A stretch of 12,113 nt of DNA from JAHJDO01 sp030671985 [NCBI: bacterium] (GTDB taxonomy: Bacteria; JAHJDO01). The notes under the pieces are model-generated. The model made no database searches, was not told where the DNA came from, and was given only the letters and a program-made list of their open reading frames with translations. How positions within the stretch are numbered: position 1 is the first letter of the stretch; each line of letters begins with the position of its first letter. The DNA is taken from assembly GCA_030671985.1 (NCBI GenBank), contig DAOVHI010000032.1, forward strand, positions 1-12,113, given 5' to 3'. The position numbers and the translations under genes were made by a program. Below are positions 1 through 9,501 of the stretch, piece by piece.

Positions 1-1206
1 AAGGGTCATACCTGGAGAAAGACTATCTTTTGTTGAAGACAAACCAAACTTACCAACAAATTCTGCGCTTTTGTTCTCTGAGAAAAGATAATCCCAGTTT
101 ACGCCCATCTTGTATTCGTCGGACAGAGTTATCTGGACAATTCTTGCTTCAATTAATACCTCTCTTGTTTTTGTATCGGTAGCCATGATTATTTTAGAGA
201 GTTTTTCCATATTTGAAGGCAGATCCGTTATAATTATCTTATTCGTCGTCTTATCTCCTATGATACTGCCAATATTCTTGGTAACTTCTTTTGCAAGTTT
301 TGCTTCTATCTCTTCAACCTTGGCATAATTAAGCTCAAATACTTCTGTAACTGTCGCGGCTTTGGAATCACATTCCTCAATAACTCTCGCTGCCAGTTCA
401 ACGTTTTTTGGTATATCGACAAGTATAACCTTGCCTGCTTTCTGATCTATTTGAATATGCCCCTTTTTGGAGATGATTTTTTTCAGTTTCCCCTCCATCT
501 CTTTAGGATCTGCATACTTAAGTACAAAAGTTTTTGCGATATAAGGTTTATCCAATTCTTTAACAATCTCATCTAGTTTTGATTCATGGCTAATAACATC
601 ATTTATAATTATCGTATTTGCCCTTTCATCAGCGACGATTCTTCCAATCTTTGTTTTCATCTGATCCAGCGCCTTCTTTACATCAATAGCATTTGCGTAT
701 TTTAGTTGATATATTTTAATTTCTCTCGGATCTTTAAATTTCCTGCCATGAACTGCCTCATATTCTCTCTCCGTCATCACCTTAATAATATTTCCCTTTT
801 TTTCATAAGCAAGATTGTTAGCCTCAAATATCATTCTAAGCACATCCCACGCCTCCACATTTCTCAAAAAGATACTTATTTTCCCCTTTACACTATTACT
901 TACAACAATATTTACCCCGCTCTTTTTCGATAGAAGCTTAAATACTTCCAAAATATCCATATTCTTGAGTTCTAAAAGAGTAATCTTTGAAGAAGGTATA
1001 TCGTCTGGCTTTTTGATAGATGTTTTTGGATGTGCCTTGATTGGCACTTTTAAAGGTTCTTTTTTTATCTTTGGAAAACTTTTTTCAATTTCCTCAATAG
1101 ATACTTTTGGAAGTGCTTTTAAAGGTTCTTTAGTTTGAGAAAACACGGATATGTCAGATTGAACACAAATAAATACTGCCATCAAAAACAAAACTAATTT
1201 TTTCAT
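1..1206 (-). CDS. gspD: Type II secretion system secretin (GspD-like), C-terminus cut by window edge
   Basis: My translation from the ATG at 1206 stays open for 402 codons to base 1. Secretins form the outer-membrane gate through which type II secretion exports folded proteins. Residues 1-24 look like a Sec signal peptide (KK followed by LVLFLMAVFICV). A Lys/Pro-rich linker with an internal repeat follows (26-68), then an N0/STN domain (about 73-145, ITLLELKNMDILEVFKLLSK). Three successive secretin N1-type repeats come next (about 163-219, 224-281, 286-344), each with the pattern of a short strand, a helix, then a TIIIND-like strand. The secretin beta-domain begins at about 347 (VLIEARIVQITL). 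N0 plus three N repeats is the GspD layout rather than the AMIN-bearing PilQ layout. A GGGG ribosome-binding site lies 9 nt before the ATG. The gene follows the gspC-like gene by 17 bp. The membrane-embedded half lies outside the window, so full integrity cannot be judged. Confidence 0.88.
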   Translation of the reverse strand, partial: MKKLVLFLMAVFICVQSDISVFSQTKEPLKALPKVSIEEIEKSFPKIKKEPLKVPIKAHPKTSIKKPDDIPSSKITLLELKNMDILEVFKLLSKKSGVNIVVSNSVKGKISIFLRNVEAWDVLRMIFEANNLAYEKKGNIIKVMTEREYEAVHGRKFKDPREIKIYQLKYANAIDVKKALDQMKTKIGRIVADERANTIIINDVISHESKLDEIVKELDKPYIAKTFVLKYADPKEMEGKLKKIISKKGHIQIDQKAGKVILVDIPKNVELAARVIEECDSKAATVTEVFELNYAKVEEIEAKLAKEVTKNIGSIIGDKTTNKIIITDLPSNMEKLSKIIMATDTKTREVLIEARIVQITLSDEYKMGVNWDYLFSENKSAEFVGKFGLSSTKDSLSPGMTL

Positions 1207-1223
1207 AGTAAATACCCCTTTTT

Positions 1224-1838
1224 TTATAGAAACAAATCTATTGTTTCTGTTCCATAACTTAAAGTAACACTTGATTCTGAAATCTTGCTGACTTTTAATT
1301 CCCCCACAGTATTTCCTTCGTTAACATAATGAACGCTTTTAGTAATTCTATTCTCTATAATGACCTGCGTCCTTTCATCTAAAACTATTCCAATCAGCTT
1401 AAAATCCTTTACAAGCTGCCTTATGCTTATTCTTGCTTCCGGCAGAATAACGGGATTGGTTATTAATTGCTTAAATAGATTGCGTTTTCTTGCCATTTCG
1501 GAATAGAATGAAGCCGATTTTAAATTCTGATTCTTTAGATCAATCTGGGGTTTTTCCTCTATGCTTTCCAAGGAAAGAACCCTTGAGCTTGGAATCAATA
1601 TTTCTTCTGATGTTCCGGATCTCATCCAGATATAAGCCGTATAAATAAGAAGCATAGAAATAATAACATAAAGTGTTTGATTAATCGATATGACAGGTTT
1701 TGTTTTTAATATAGAAATAGCCTGTTTTAATCGATCAGAGCAACCTGAAAATTTCATAAATTTCCCAGAGCCTTTTTGCTCTTTTTTTTCTCCTTTTATT
1801 AATCTTAACAGTCTGTCTTCCGGATGAAAACTATTCAT
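1224..1838 (-). CDS. GspC/PilP-like inner-membrane protein of the secretion system
   Basis: This 204-residue protein has a basic cytoplasmic N-terminus (1-54), one membrane helix (about 55-72, LYVIISMLLIYTAYIW) and a periplasmic part ending in a beta-rich domain (about 140-204: FKLIGIVLDE, then VHYVNEGNTVGELKVSKIS). That domain matches the homology region shared by GspC and PilP, which binds the secretin's N0 domain and joins inner to outer membrane machinery. The family assignment rests on topology, domain pattern and position directly before the secretin. The protein stops right after this domain, so it lacks the PDZ or coiled-coil tail of gammaproteobacterial GspC. Its cytoplasmic tail is longer than usual and starts with an amphipathic stretch (EDRLLRLIKG). 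The start has a good ribosome-binding site (AAGGGA) and lies 12 bp after the ATPase gene. A weak 8-bp hairpin (1228-1248) covers its last codons. PilP is the main alternative name. Confidence 0.72.
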   Translation of the reverse strand: MNSFHPEDRLLRLIKGEKKEQKGSGKFMKFSGCSDRLKQAISILKTKPVISINQTLYVIISMLLIYTAYIWMRSGTSEEILIPSSRVLSLESIEEKPQIDLKNQNLKSASFYSEMARKRNLFKQLITNPVILPEARISIRQLVKDFKLIGIVLDERTQVIIENRITKSVHYVNEGNTVGELKVSKISESSVTLSYGTETIDLFL

Positions 1839-1850
1839 ACTATTCCCTTA

Positions 1851-2672
1851 TCATAAATCAGACTCGTTACGCTCAATAGTTTTAAGAACAAGTTCTTCAT
1901 CAACAATCTTCTTCCCCTCTATAATTAAATTCTCCAATGTATCGTGACACAACAAGGCTATTCTTCTTGGATATCCCAAAGAGCCTTTATATATCTCCTC
2001 TATGGCATCATCTGTAAAAACATCTCTAAAATTATCCATACCTGCCTGCCTAAGACGAAATAGAATTAGTTTCTTTGTGTCCTCCTGACTCAAAGGGTTG
2101 ATAATGTACTTCAAGCTAATTCTATCAGTAAAATTCCTGACATGTTTTATCTTGGGAAGCAATTCCAGCTGGGCCATAATAATAAGCTGCAAGAGCTTAT
2201 GTTTATTAGTTTCATAATTCAAAAGAGTTCGCAAAACCTCTAAAAATGGTAGCGACAGCTTCTGACCTTCATCAATTAATAGAACTACTGTTTTTTCTTC
2301 CTCTACGCCTTTCTGGAACAAGTGCTTTTCAATAGCATCTTGACAATCCATTGCCGAACGAAACTTTCCATCAAGTCCAAAACGCTTTGCTAAGGAGTTA
2401 AGAAATTGAAATTCAGATTTATAGCTTGGATTTAATATCATATGAAAAATAAAATCATTTTCATTGTGAAAAGATTGCGTAAGAATCCTGCTCAATGTGG
2501 TTTTCCCGACACCAACATCCCCGAGAATTAAGCTCAGCCCTCTTTTTAGGCGAATTGCAATCTCAAGTCTTCTTAATGCGCTGCCGTGTTCTCGCGATTG
2601 ATAAAAGAAATTAGGATCAGGACTCGTAGAAAAAGGTTCTTCTTTTAATCCTAATTTCTTAAAGTAACTCAT
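1851..2672 (-). CDS. ExeA/GspA-type AAA+ ATPase
   Basis: This 273-residue cytoplasmic P-loop ATPase matches the ExeA (GspA) family. The opening MSYFKKLGLKEEPFSTSPDP is the family's signature N-terminus. Walker A is GDVGVGKT (51-58), Walker B is VVLLIDE (129-135), a polar sensor-like residue lies in IIMAQLEL (165-171), and a GYPRR sensor-2 motif lies at 233-237. In Aeromonas, ExeA works with ExeB on peptidoglycan so that the secretin can assemble in the outer membrane. Here the protein ends soon after the AAA+ lid, so it has no transmembrane or peptidoglycan-binding domain. Any such role would need another partner. It follows the MerR-like gene by 9 bp and precedes the GspC-like gene by 12 bp, which indicates co-transcription. 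MshM-type or transposition-type (TniB/IstB) ATPases are related, but the neighbouring secretin genes favour a secretion role. Confidence 0.85.
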   Translation of the reverse strand: MSYFKKLGLKEEPFSTSPDPNFFYQSREHGSALRRLEIAIRLKRGLSLILGDVGVGKTTLSRILTQSFHNENDFIFHMILNPSYKSEFQFLNSLAKRFGLDGKFRSAMDCQDAIEKHLFQKGVEEEKTVVLLIDEGQKLSLPFLEVLRTLLNYETNKHKLLQLIIMAQLELLPKIKHVRNFTDRISLKYIINPLSQEDTKKLILFRLRQAGMDNFRDVFTDDAIEEIYKGSLGYPRRIALLCHDTLENLIIEGKKIVDEELVLKTIERNESDL

Positions 2673-2681
2673 ATTTAATGC

Positions 2682-2906
2682 CTATCCTTTTATTCTGCTC
2701 TGTATTTGCTCAATAGAAATTCCTTGTTTTCTCCACCCTCTTATTTTAGCTAACTGCCTGACAGCAGAATCATTAAAGTATCTATAGTTTGACTGACAAG
2801 TTCGTCCAAGCTCTTTTAGCAGACCAAGCTTTAAGTAATATTTTATTGTATAAACAGAAACACCTGTTACGCATGATAAGTCTTTAACAAGATAAATATT
2901 TTTCAT
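2682..2906 (-). CDS. Small MerR-type DNA-binding regulator (head domain only)
   Basis: Starting at the ATG at 2906 gives 74 residues. They comprise one MerR-type winged helix-turn-helix: YLVKDLSCVTGVSVYTIKYY as recognition helices, LGLL, then NYRYFNDSAVRQLAKIRGWRKQGISIEQIQSRI as wing and trailing helices. There is no effector-binding or long dimerisation domain, so the protein senses little by itself. An in-frame TTG at 2966 would add 20 residues, but it coincides with the promoter -35 box and adds nothing domain-like, so I prefer the ATG. Its ribosome-binding site is weak (GAG at short spacing). It is the first gene of the secretion operon and sits just behind a perfect inverted repeat at 2918-2939, which it may bind to control its own operon (inference). 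An excisionase-like or anti-repressor role is the alternative, but no phage or integrase gene is nearby. Confidence 0.78.
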   Translation of the reverse strand: MKNIYLVKDLSCVTGVSVYTIKYYLKLGLLKELGRTCQSNYRYFNDSAVRQLAKIRGWRKQGISIEQIQSRIKG

Positions 2907-2917
2907 ATTCTCAAACT

Positions 2918-2939
2918 CTACTCTTTGGGCAAAGAGTAG
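2918..2939. promoter_or_regulatory. Perfect inverted repeat over the transcription start of the secretion operon (putative operator)
   Basis: The arms CTACTCTTTG and CAAAGAGTAG are exact reverse complements around a 2-base centre. The repeat overlaps the last two bases of the predicted -10 box, and its centre lies about at the predicted start site (near 2931). The transcript would therefore carry only half of it. This makes a DNA operator more likely than an RNA hairpin. The adjacent MerR-type gene product is the obvious candidate binder. Confidence 0.6.
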
Positions 2940-2966
2940 TTTATCAAATCGCTCATTCTTTGTCAA
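2938..2966 (-). promoter_or_regulatory. Sigma70-like promoter of the regulator and secretion operon
   Basis: A perfect -35 TTGACA (2966-2961) is followed by a 17-base spacer and TAAACT (2943-2938) as the -10, four of six consensus bases. The predicted start is near 2931, giving a leader of about 25 nt before the ATG at 2906. The first ten bases, TTGACAAAGA, are identical to those of the promoter at 9397. Confidence 0.6.
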
Positions 2967-3003
2967 ATTAATGTCAAGTACAGAAAATGTCTTTTTTCGG
3001 ATT

Positions 3004-3080
3004 TGGTAGGTCGCGAGAGACTCGAACTCTCCACACCCGGCTTAAAAGGCCGGTGCTCTAACCAGATGAGCTAGCGACCC
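3004..3080 (-). tRNA. tRNA-Lys (anticodon UUU), CCA encoded
   Basis: The minus strand folds as a full cloverleaf of 77 nt. The acceptor stem GGGTCGC pairs with GCGACCT (one G-U at the first pair). The D arm is GCTC/GAGC, the anticodon stem CCGGC/GCCGG holds the loop CTTTTAA, the variable loop has five bases, and the T arm is GAGAG/CTCTC with loop TTCGAGT. A discriminator A and an encoded CCA follow. The anticodon TTT reads AAA and AAG lysine codons, which are common in this AT-rich window. It lies between purA and the MerR-like gene on the same strand and has its own promoter. Confidence 0.97.
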
Positions 3081-3090
3081 GAAAACGTCG

Positions 3091-5670
<2,580 letters not shown>

Positions 5671-5683
5671 ATCGCTTTCCTTT

Positions 5684-6583
5684 CTATTCTATAATTTCCG
5701 TTCCATTATTATTGACTTCCGTCACTAAAAACCTGCTCTTTATATTGTGTTTTAGAAAGGCTTGCTGCATGCTATTCCCTATTTTTTCAAAGCCTTCCGT
5801 CGTAAAAGCAGTTATTGAAGGGCCTGCTCCGCTCAAAGCCACTCCTCTGGCGCCACTTTTCATAGCATCCTCAAAAACGTCATCTATTCCTGGAACCAGT
5901 TTTTTTCTGTAAGACTGATGCAGCATATCCTGCATACCGGCGCCAATATGTTCAAGCTGTCCGGTTAAAAGAGAGCTGACTAACAAACATGCCCGACTTA
6001 TATTAAACACTGCGTCTTCTCTGGAAACCTCTGAAGGCAGTATTTCACGCGCTCTGGATGTTGATACCTCGAATTGTGGAATAACCACCACTATTTTGAG
6101 CTCAACACTTGGACTAATCTTAAAATATTTTAACTCTTCTTTGTCAACATAGGAAATCGTAAGTCCTCCAAAAAGAGCCGGAGTTACATTGTCAGGGTGC
6201 CCTTCAAGATCTGCGGTTAGAGACATAATTTCGTCCTTACTAAACCTGTTTCCAAGCAAATAATTCGCTCCCATCGCTCCTCCTACACGCGCTGCTGCAC
6301 TGCTTCCTAACCCTCTTGCCAACGGGATATTATTAACCAGTTTTATTTTCAGCCCATCCATTTTGACCTCAGCCATATCAAAAACAGCCTTTGCGGCAAT
6401 ATACACTATATTCTTTTCATCAAGAGGCAAACTGTCTCTTCCTTCATTCTCAACCTCTATATGTGTCTTCGTATCTAATTCAATTGTAACGTAATTATAC
6501 AGATCCAAAGCCAAAGCAAGTGTGTCAAAACCCGCTCCAAGATTTGCCGTTGTTGCCGGAACTTTTACTGTTATTGACTTCAT
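5684..6583 (-). CDS. thrB: Homoserine kinase
   Basis: This 299-residue cytoplasmic GHMP kinase phosphorylates homoserine with ATP, the step before threonine synthase. The opening VKVPATTANLGAGFDTLALAL is the ThrB substrate-binding start. The GHMP phosphate-binding loop is PLARGLGSSAAARVGGA (87-103), EGHPDNVTPALFGG (127-140) is family-typical, and the C-terminal glycine loop ARGVALSGAGPS lies at about 245-256. Length is normal and nothing is missing. It begins only two bases after the serA stop and has no visible Shine-Dalgarno sequence (upstream bases are A/T only), so translation is probably coupled to serA. No thrC or hom gene lies in the window. Confidence 0.96.
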   Translation of the reverse strand: MKSITVKVPATTANLGAGFDTLALALDLYNYVTIELDTKTHIEVENEGRDSLPLDEKNIVYIAAKAVFDMAEVKMDGLKIKLVNNIPLARGLGSSAAARVGGAMGANYLLGNRFSKDEIMSLTADLEGHPDNVTPALFGGLTISYVDKEELKYFKISPSVELKIVVVIPQFEVSTSRAREILPSEVSREDAVFNISRACLLVSSLLTGQLEHIGAGMQDMLHQSYRKKLVPGIDDVFEDAMKSGARGVALSGAGPSITAFTTEGFEKIGNSMQQAFLKHNIKSRFLVTEVNNNGTEIIE

Positions 6584-6585
6584 TT

Positions 6586-8166
6586 TTAAAATTTTACTAA
6601 CTTAACCGATATTATCTCTTTTAGTCTTTCAATTTCACTCAGTGTTTCTTTAGGAGGTTTGTTGTCCAAATTAAATACAGTCACTGCCTGCTCCCCTTGT
6701 TTTTTTCTGCCAAGCGTCATACTCGCAATATTGACATTATGCTTACCAAGTATTGTTCCCATCTTCCCCATTATTCCGGGCATATCACTATTTATGCATA
6801 CAAGCATAAACCCTTCAGGGACTGCGTCAACGTGATAATCATTTATACGTACAATCCTCGGATCATCTTCGCTGAATAGAGTTCCCGCTATTGAAGATTC
6901 CCCGAAACTGGTTTGTGTTTGTATAGTGATCAAACTTGTAAAATCCTCCGCCTTACTGGTCTTACTTTCTATAACTTTTATTCCTCTTTCTCTCGCAATA
7001 AAAGATGCATTTACATAATTAACCGCTTTGTTGAGCACAGACTCCAGAAGTCCTTTTATTATTGCTATTGTTATCGGAGTTACGTCATAGTTTGCAACAT
7101 CTCCGCTATACTCAATCCTTAAAACCTTTGTATGCCCGTCAACCAGCTGCCGCTGTAGTTTTCCCAACCGTTCCGCCAGATTGAAATACGGCTTTATCTC
7201 CTTAAATATCTTAGGATCTATGCTCGGGATATTGACAGCATTAGAATAATTCTCATTTTCCAACGCGTCTATTATCTGATGCGCAATGTCTTGAGCAACA
7301 TTAATCTGAGCCTCCTCGGTAGAAGCAGCTAAATGCGGTGTGACTATGATATTTTCGTGTAATAAAAGAGGACTGTCTGATGGCAAAGGTTCTGTCTCAA
7401 AGACATCCACAGCCGCTCCTGCAACTTTACCTGACTTTATAGCTCTGCACAAAGCATCTTCATCTATTATTCCCCCACGCGCGCAATTGATAATCCTTAC
7501 TCCCTGCTTCATCAAAGCAAACTCTTTATCATTTATCATGTGTTTTGTATCAGGAGTTATGGGAAGATGAACTGTTATATAATCTGCCTTTTTTAACACG
7601 TCCTTAAAAGCTTCAAGTCTTATGCCAAGTTTGTCCGCCTTTTCGGTAGAGATGAATGGATCATATGCCATAATACACATCCCAAATGCCTGAGCGCGGC
7701 TGGCAACCTCTGTGCCGATTTTCCCCAATCCAATTATGCCCAACACCTTGCCAAACACCTCTGTTCCAATAAATTTCTTCTTATTCCATAGCCCCTTCTT
7801 TAGAGATTCGTTTGCCTGAGGAATATTGCGGGAAAGAGCCAGAAGCATGCTTATTGTATGCTCTGCCGCTGAAATAGTGTTGCCTCCGGGAGTATTCATA
7901 ACAACGATACCTCGCTCTGTGGCTGCAGGTATATCTACGTTATCCACACCAACTCCGGCTCTGCCGACTACTTTTAGTTTTTTTGCGGATTTAATTATAT
8001 CATTGGTAACCTTGGTCTTACTCCTTATAACCAAGCCCTCATAATCCCCGATACAATCTCTGAGTTCTTCAAGAGACATACCTGTTTTTACATCAACATC
8101 TATATTGCTCTTTTTAAGAATCTCTATTCCTTCTTTTGCTAAAGCATCGCTTATTAACACCTTCAT
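6586..8166 (-). CDS. serA: D-3-phosphoglycerate dehydrogenase (long form)
   Basis: This 526-residue enzyme oxidises 3-phosphoglycerate to 3-phosphohydroxypyruvate with NAD, the entry to serine synthesis. The NAD-binding loop is GIIGLGKIG (143-151). The catalytic trio is Arg230 (NCARGG), Glu259 (DVFETEP) and His278 (TPHLAAST). Behind the catalytic part come the intervening allosteric-substrate-binding domain (about 318-440) and a C-terminal ACT domain (about 453-526, LVCINSDMPGIMGKMGTILGKHNVNIASM). This is the long form known from Bacillus and Mycobacterium, and the ACT domain suggests feedback by serine. The ATG overlaps the upstream aminotransferase stop as ATGA, with GAGG upstream inside that gene. 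Confidence 0.98.
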   Translation of the reverse strand: MKVLISDALAKEGIEILKKSNIDVDVKTGMSLEELRDCIGDYEGLVIRSKTKVTNDIIKSAKKLKVVGRAGVGVDNVDIPAATERGIVVMNTPGGNTISAAEHTISMLLALSRNIPQANESLKKGLWNKKKFIGTEVFGKVLGIIGLGKIGTEVASRAQAFGMCIMAYDPFISTEKADKLGIRLEAFKDVLKKADYITVHLPITPDTKHMINDKEFALMKQGVRIINCARGGIIDEDALCRAIKSGKVAGAAVDVFETEPLPSDSPLLLHENIIVTPHLAASTEEAQINVAQDIAHQIIDALENENYSNAVNIPSIDPKIFKEIKPYFNLAERLGKLQRQLVDGHTKVLRIEYSGDVANYDVTPITIAIIKGLLESVLNKAVNYVNASFIARERGIKVIESKTSKAEDFTSLITIQTQTSFGESSIAGTLFSEDDPRIVRINDYHVDAVPEGFMLVCINSDMPGIMGKMGTILGKHNVNIASMTLGRKKQGEQAVTVFNLDNKPPKETLSEIERLKEIISVKLVKF

Positions 8167-9296
8167 TTTAGAACCTCCTCTGCAGCTTTTATACCGTTGC
8201 CAAGTTCAAGATTATAACCTAAACTTACAAGAGCCATTTCTAAGGCTGAGATTACTATGATAATATCGAATGTATCAGAATAACCCATATGAGCGATTCT
8301 TATTATTTTGCCCTTGAGCTGCGCTTGTCCACCGGTAATCATAACATCATATTTCTTCTTTAAGGTCTTTACCAAGCCAACTCCATCTATCCCCTCTGGA
8401 ACCTTAATGGCTGTTACTGCATCCGAAGGAGACTGCGGGGCAAAGAGTTCAAGCCCCATAGCCCCTACTGCGGCTCGCGTAGCTTTGGCAAGTTTGCTGT
8501 GTCTTGCAAGCACATTTTCAAGGCCTTCTTCTTTTATCATCTCCAAAGACTTACTTAGCCCAACTACCAGTGAGACTGCGGGAGTATATGGAGTCTGATC
8601 AGTTTTCAGAGATTTTCTAGCCTTTGCAAAATTCCAGTAGTACTTAGGACATTTGGAGTTTTCCGCCAAATCCCATGCTTTATTGCTTACGCTTGCAAAT
8701 GCTAATCCGGGAGGCAACATTAAAGCTTTCTGAGAACCGGCTACTACTACGTCCACATTCCAATTGTCAGTCTGTATGTCAACCGCTCCCAGTCCGCTGA
8801 CAGCATCTACTACTAAAACAGCAGGAAACTCTTTAACAATACTGCCTAACGTCTTAATGTCATGCACAACAGCTGTCGATGTTTCTGTCAATGTAGCAAA
8901 AACTGCTTTTATTCCCTTCTCTTTTTCTAAAATATTTCTTACATCATCAGGATTAACAGGTTTACCCCATTCAACATCTATCGGGAAAGTTTCTATATTG
9001 TATGCCTTACATATTTCATCCCATCTTTCTCCAAACTTACCCCCTTTAATTGTCAAAACTTTATCTCCGGGCGATAGAAGATTAACAACGCTTGCTTCCA
9101 TGGCTCCTGTACCCGATGAGGCAAAGACAAGAACATCATTTTTCGTCTGAAAAACATACTTTAATCCTTCACTAACAGAGTGAAAAATTTCAGCAAACTG
9201 CGGAGTTCTGTGATGCACAATAGGCTTGGCTAATTCTAAAAGCACATCGGAAGGCACAGAAGTCGGACCTGGAGTTAGAAGATAATTTTTTCTCAT
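8163..9296 (-). CDS. Class V aminotransferase (alanine-glyoxylate/serine-pyruvate type), likely phosphoserine aminotransferase
   Basis: This 377-residue PLP enzyme has fold type I. The start NYLLTPGPTSVP is typical of the alanine-glyoxylate/serine-pyruvate branch. SSGTGAMEASV (60-70) binds cofactor phosphate, Asp164 (VVDAVSGLG) contacts the pyridine ring, and Lys190 in AGSQKALMLPPGLAF is the Schiff-base lysine. The C-terminal IRIAHMGY (332-339) carries the carboxylate-binding arginine. It overlaps serA by 4 bp and leads the operon, so I infer that it makes phosphoserine from SerA's product, as such enzymes do in some archaea and bacteria lacking canonical SerC. Serine-glyoxylate or alanine-glyoxylate exchange is the alternative. 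The start has AGAGG just upstream. The promoter at 9397-9369 gives a leader of about 65 nt. Confidence 0.9.
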   Translation of the reverse strand: MRKNYLLTPGPTSVPSDVLLELAKPIVHHRTPQFAEIFHSVSEGLKYVFQTKNDVLVFASSGTGAMEASVVNLLSPGDKVLTIKGGKFGERWDEICKAYNIETFPIDVEWGKPVNPDDVRNILEKEKGIKAVFATLTETSTAVVHDIKTLGSIVKEFPAVLVVDAVSGLGAVDIQTDNWNVDVVVAGSQKALMLPPGLAFASVSNKAWDLAENSKCPKYYWNFAKARKSLKTDQTPYTPAVSLVVGLSKSLEMIKEEGLENVLARHSKLAKATRAAVGAMGLELFAPQSPSDAVTAIKVPEGIDGVGLVKTLKKKYDVMITGGQAQLKGKIIRIAHMGYSDTFDIIIVISALEMALVSLGYNLELGNGIKAAEEVLK

Positions 9297-9321
9297 TTTT
9301 TCCCTCTATGTTAGTTGTTTC

Positions 9322-9341
9322 GGGTCGGACAAATCCAACCC
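9322..9341 (-). promoter_or_regulatory. Hairpin in the leader of the serine/threonine operon
   Basis: On the minus strand GGGTTGGA pairs with TCCGACCC (eight pairs, one G-U) around a 4-base loop TTTG. It lies between the predicted start site (near 9362) and the ribosome-binding site of the aminotransferase gene. No U-run follows, so it is not a simple intrinsic terminator. It could stabilise the RNA, bind a protein or form part of a control element; the function is unknown. Confidence 0.45.
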
Positions 9342-9368
9342 CCTGTGTTTACTGAAATACGCACCTGA

Positions 9369-9397
9369 ATTTTATTCAATTCTACGGTCTTTGTCAA
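9369..9397 (-). promoter_or_regulatory. Sigma70-like promoter of the aminotransferase-serA-thrB-synthase-purA operon
   Basis: A perfect TTGACA (9397-9392), a 17-base spacer and TAAAAT (9374-9369, five of six consensus bases) form a near-ideal promoter facing the biosynthetic genes. The predicted start is near 9362. No other convincing promoter interrupts the genes down to purA. Confidence 0.72.
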
Positions 9398-9501
9398 TTA
9401 GAAAGTGGACTTTTTGCATCCCCCTGAATCACTTAGTTTATTCGCTTTTTTCACTTGATATTGATATACTTTTAATAGTTACACACACGAAAGGTTTATT
9501 A

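Noticed and set aside
815-1138. Plus-strand open reading frame of 107 codons
   Set aside because: It lies wholly antisense to the secretin gene, whose domains are clear; composition is shadow-like and no ribosome-binding site is evident.
1228-1248. Hairpin AGAAACAA / TTGTTTCT with a 5-base loop at the gspC-gspD junction
   Set aside because: The stem has only two G-C pairs and lies mostly in gspC codons. On the transcribed strand it is followed by A's, not U's, so it is not a terminator, and chance in AT-rich DNA is likely.
2682-3080. tRNA-Lys plus an adjacent small helix-turn-helix gene as a mobile-element attachment site with excisionase
   Set aside because: No integrase, no duplicate of the tRNA 3' end and no phage-like genes are visible. 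The helix-turn-helix gene is part of the secretion operon.
9311-9364. A 17-codon GTG-started leader reading frame on the minus strand, as an attenuator peptide
   Set aside because: It would start at the predicted transcription start without room for a ribosome-binding site. It has no run of Thr, Ser or other regulatory codons and no attenuator terminator.
9391-9501. In-frame extension of the glycosyltransferase to a TTG at 9391
   Set aside because: The 37 extra residues are not family-like, no ribosome-binding site is seen there, and the region overlaps the opposing promoter. The ATG at 9502 has AAAGG and the expected family N-terminus.
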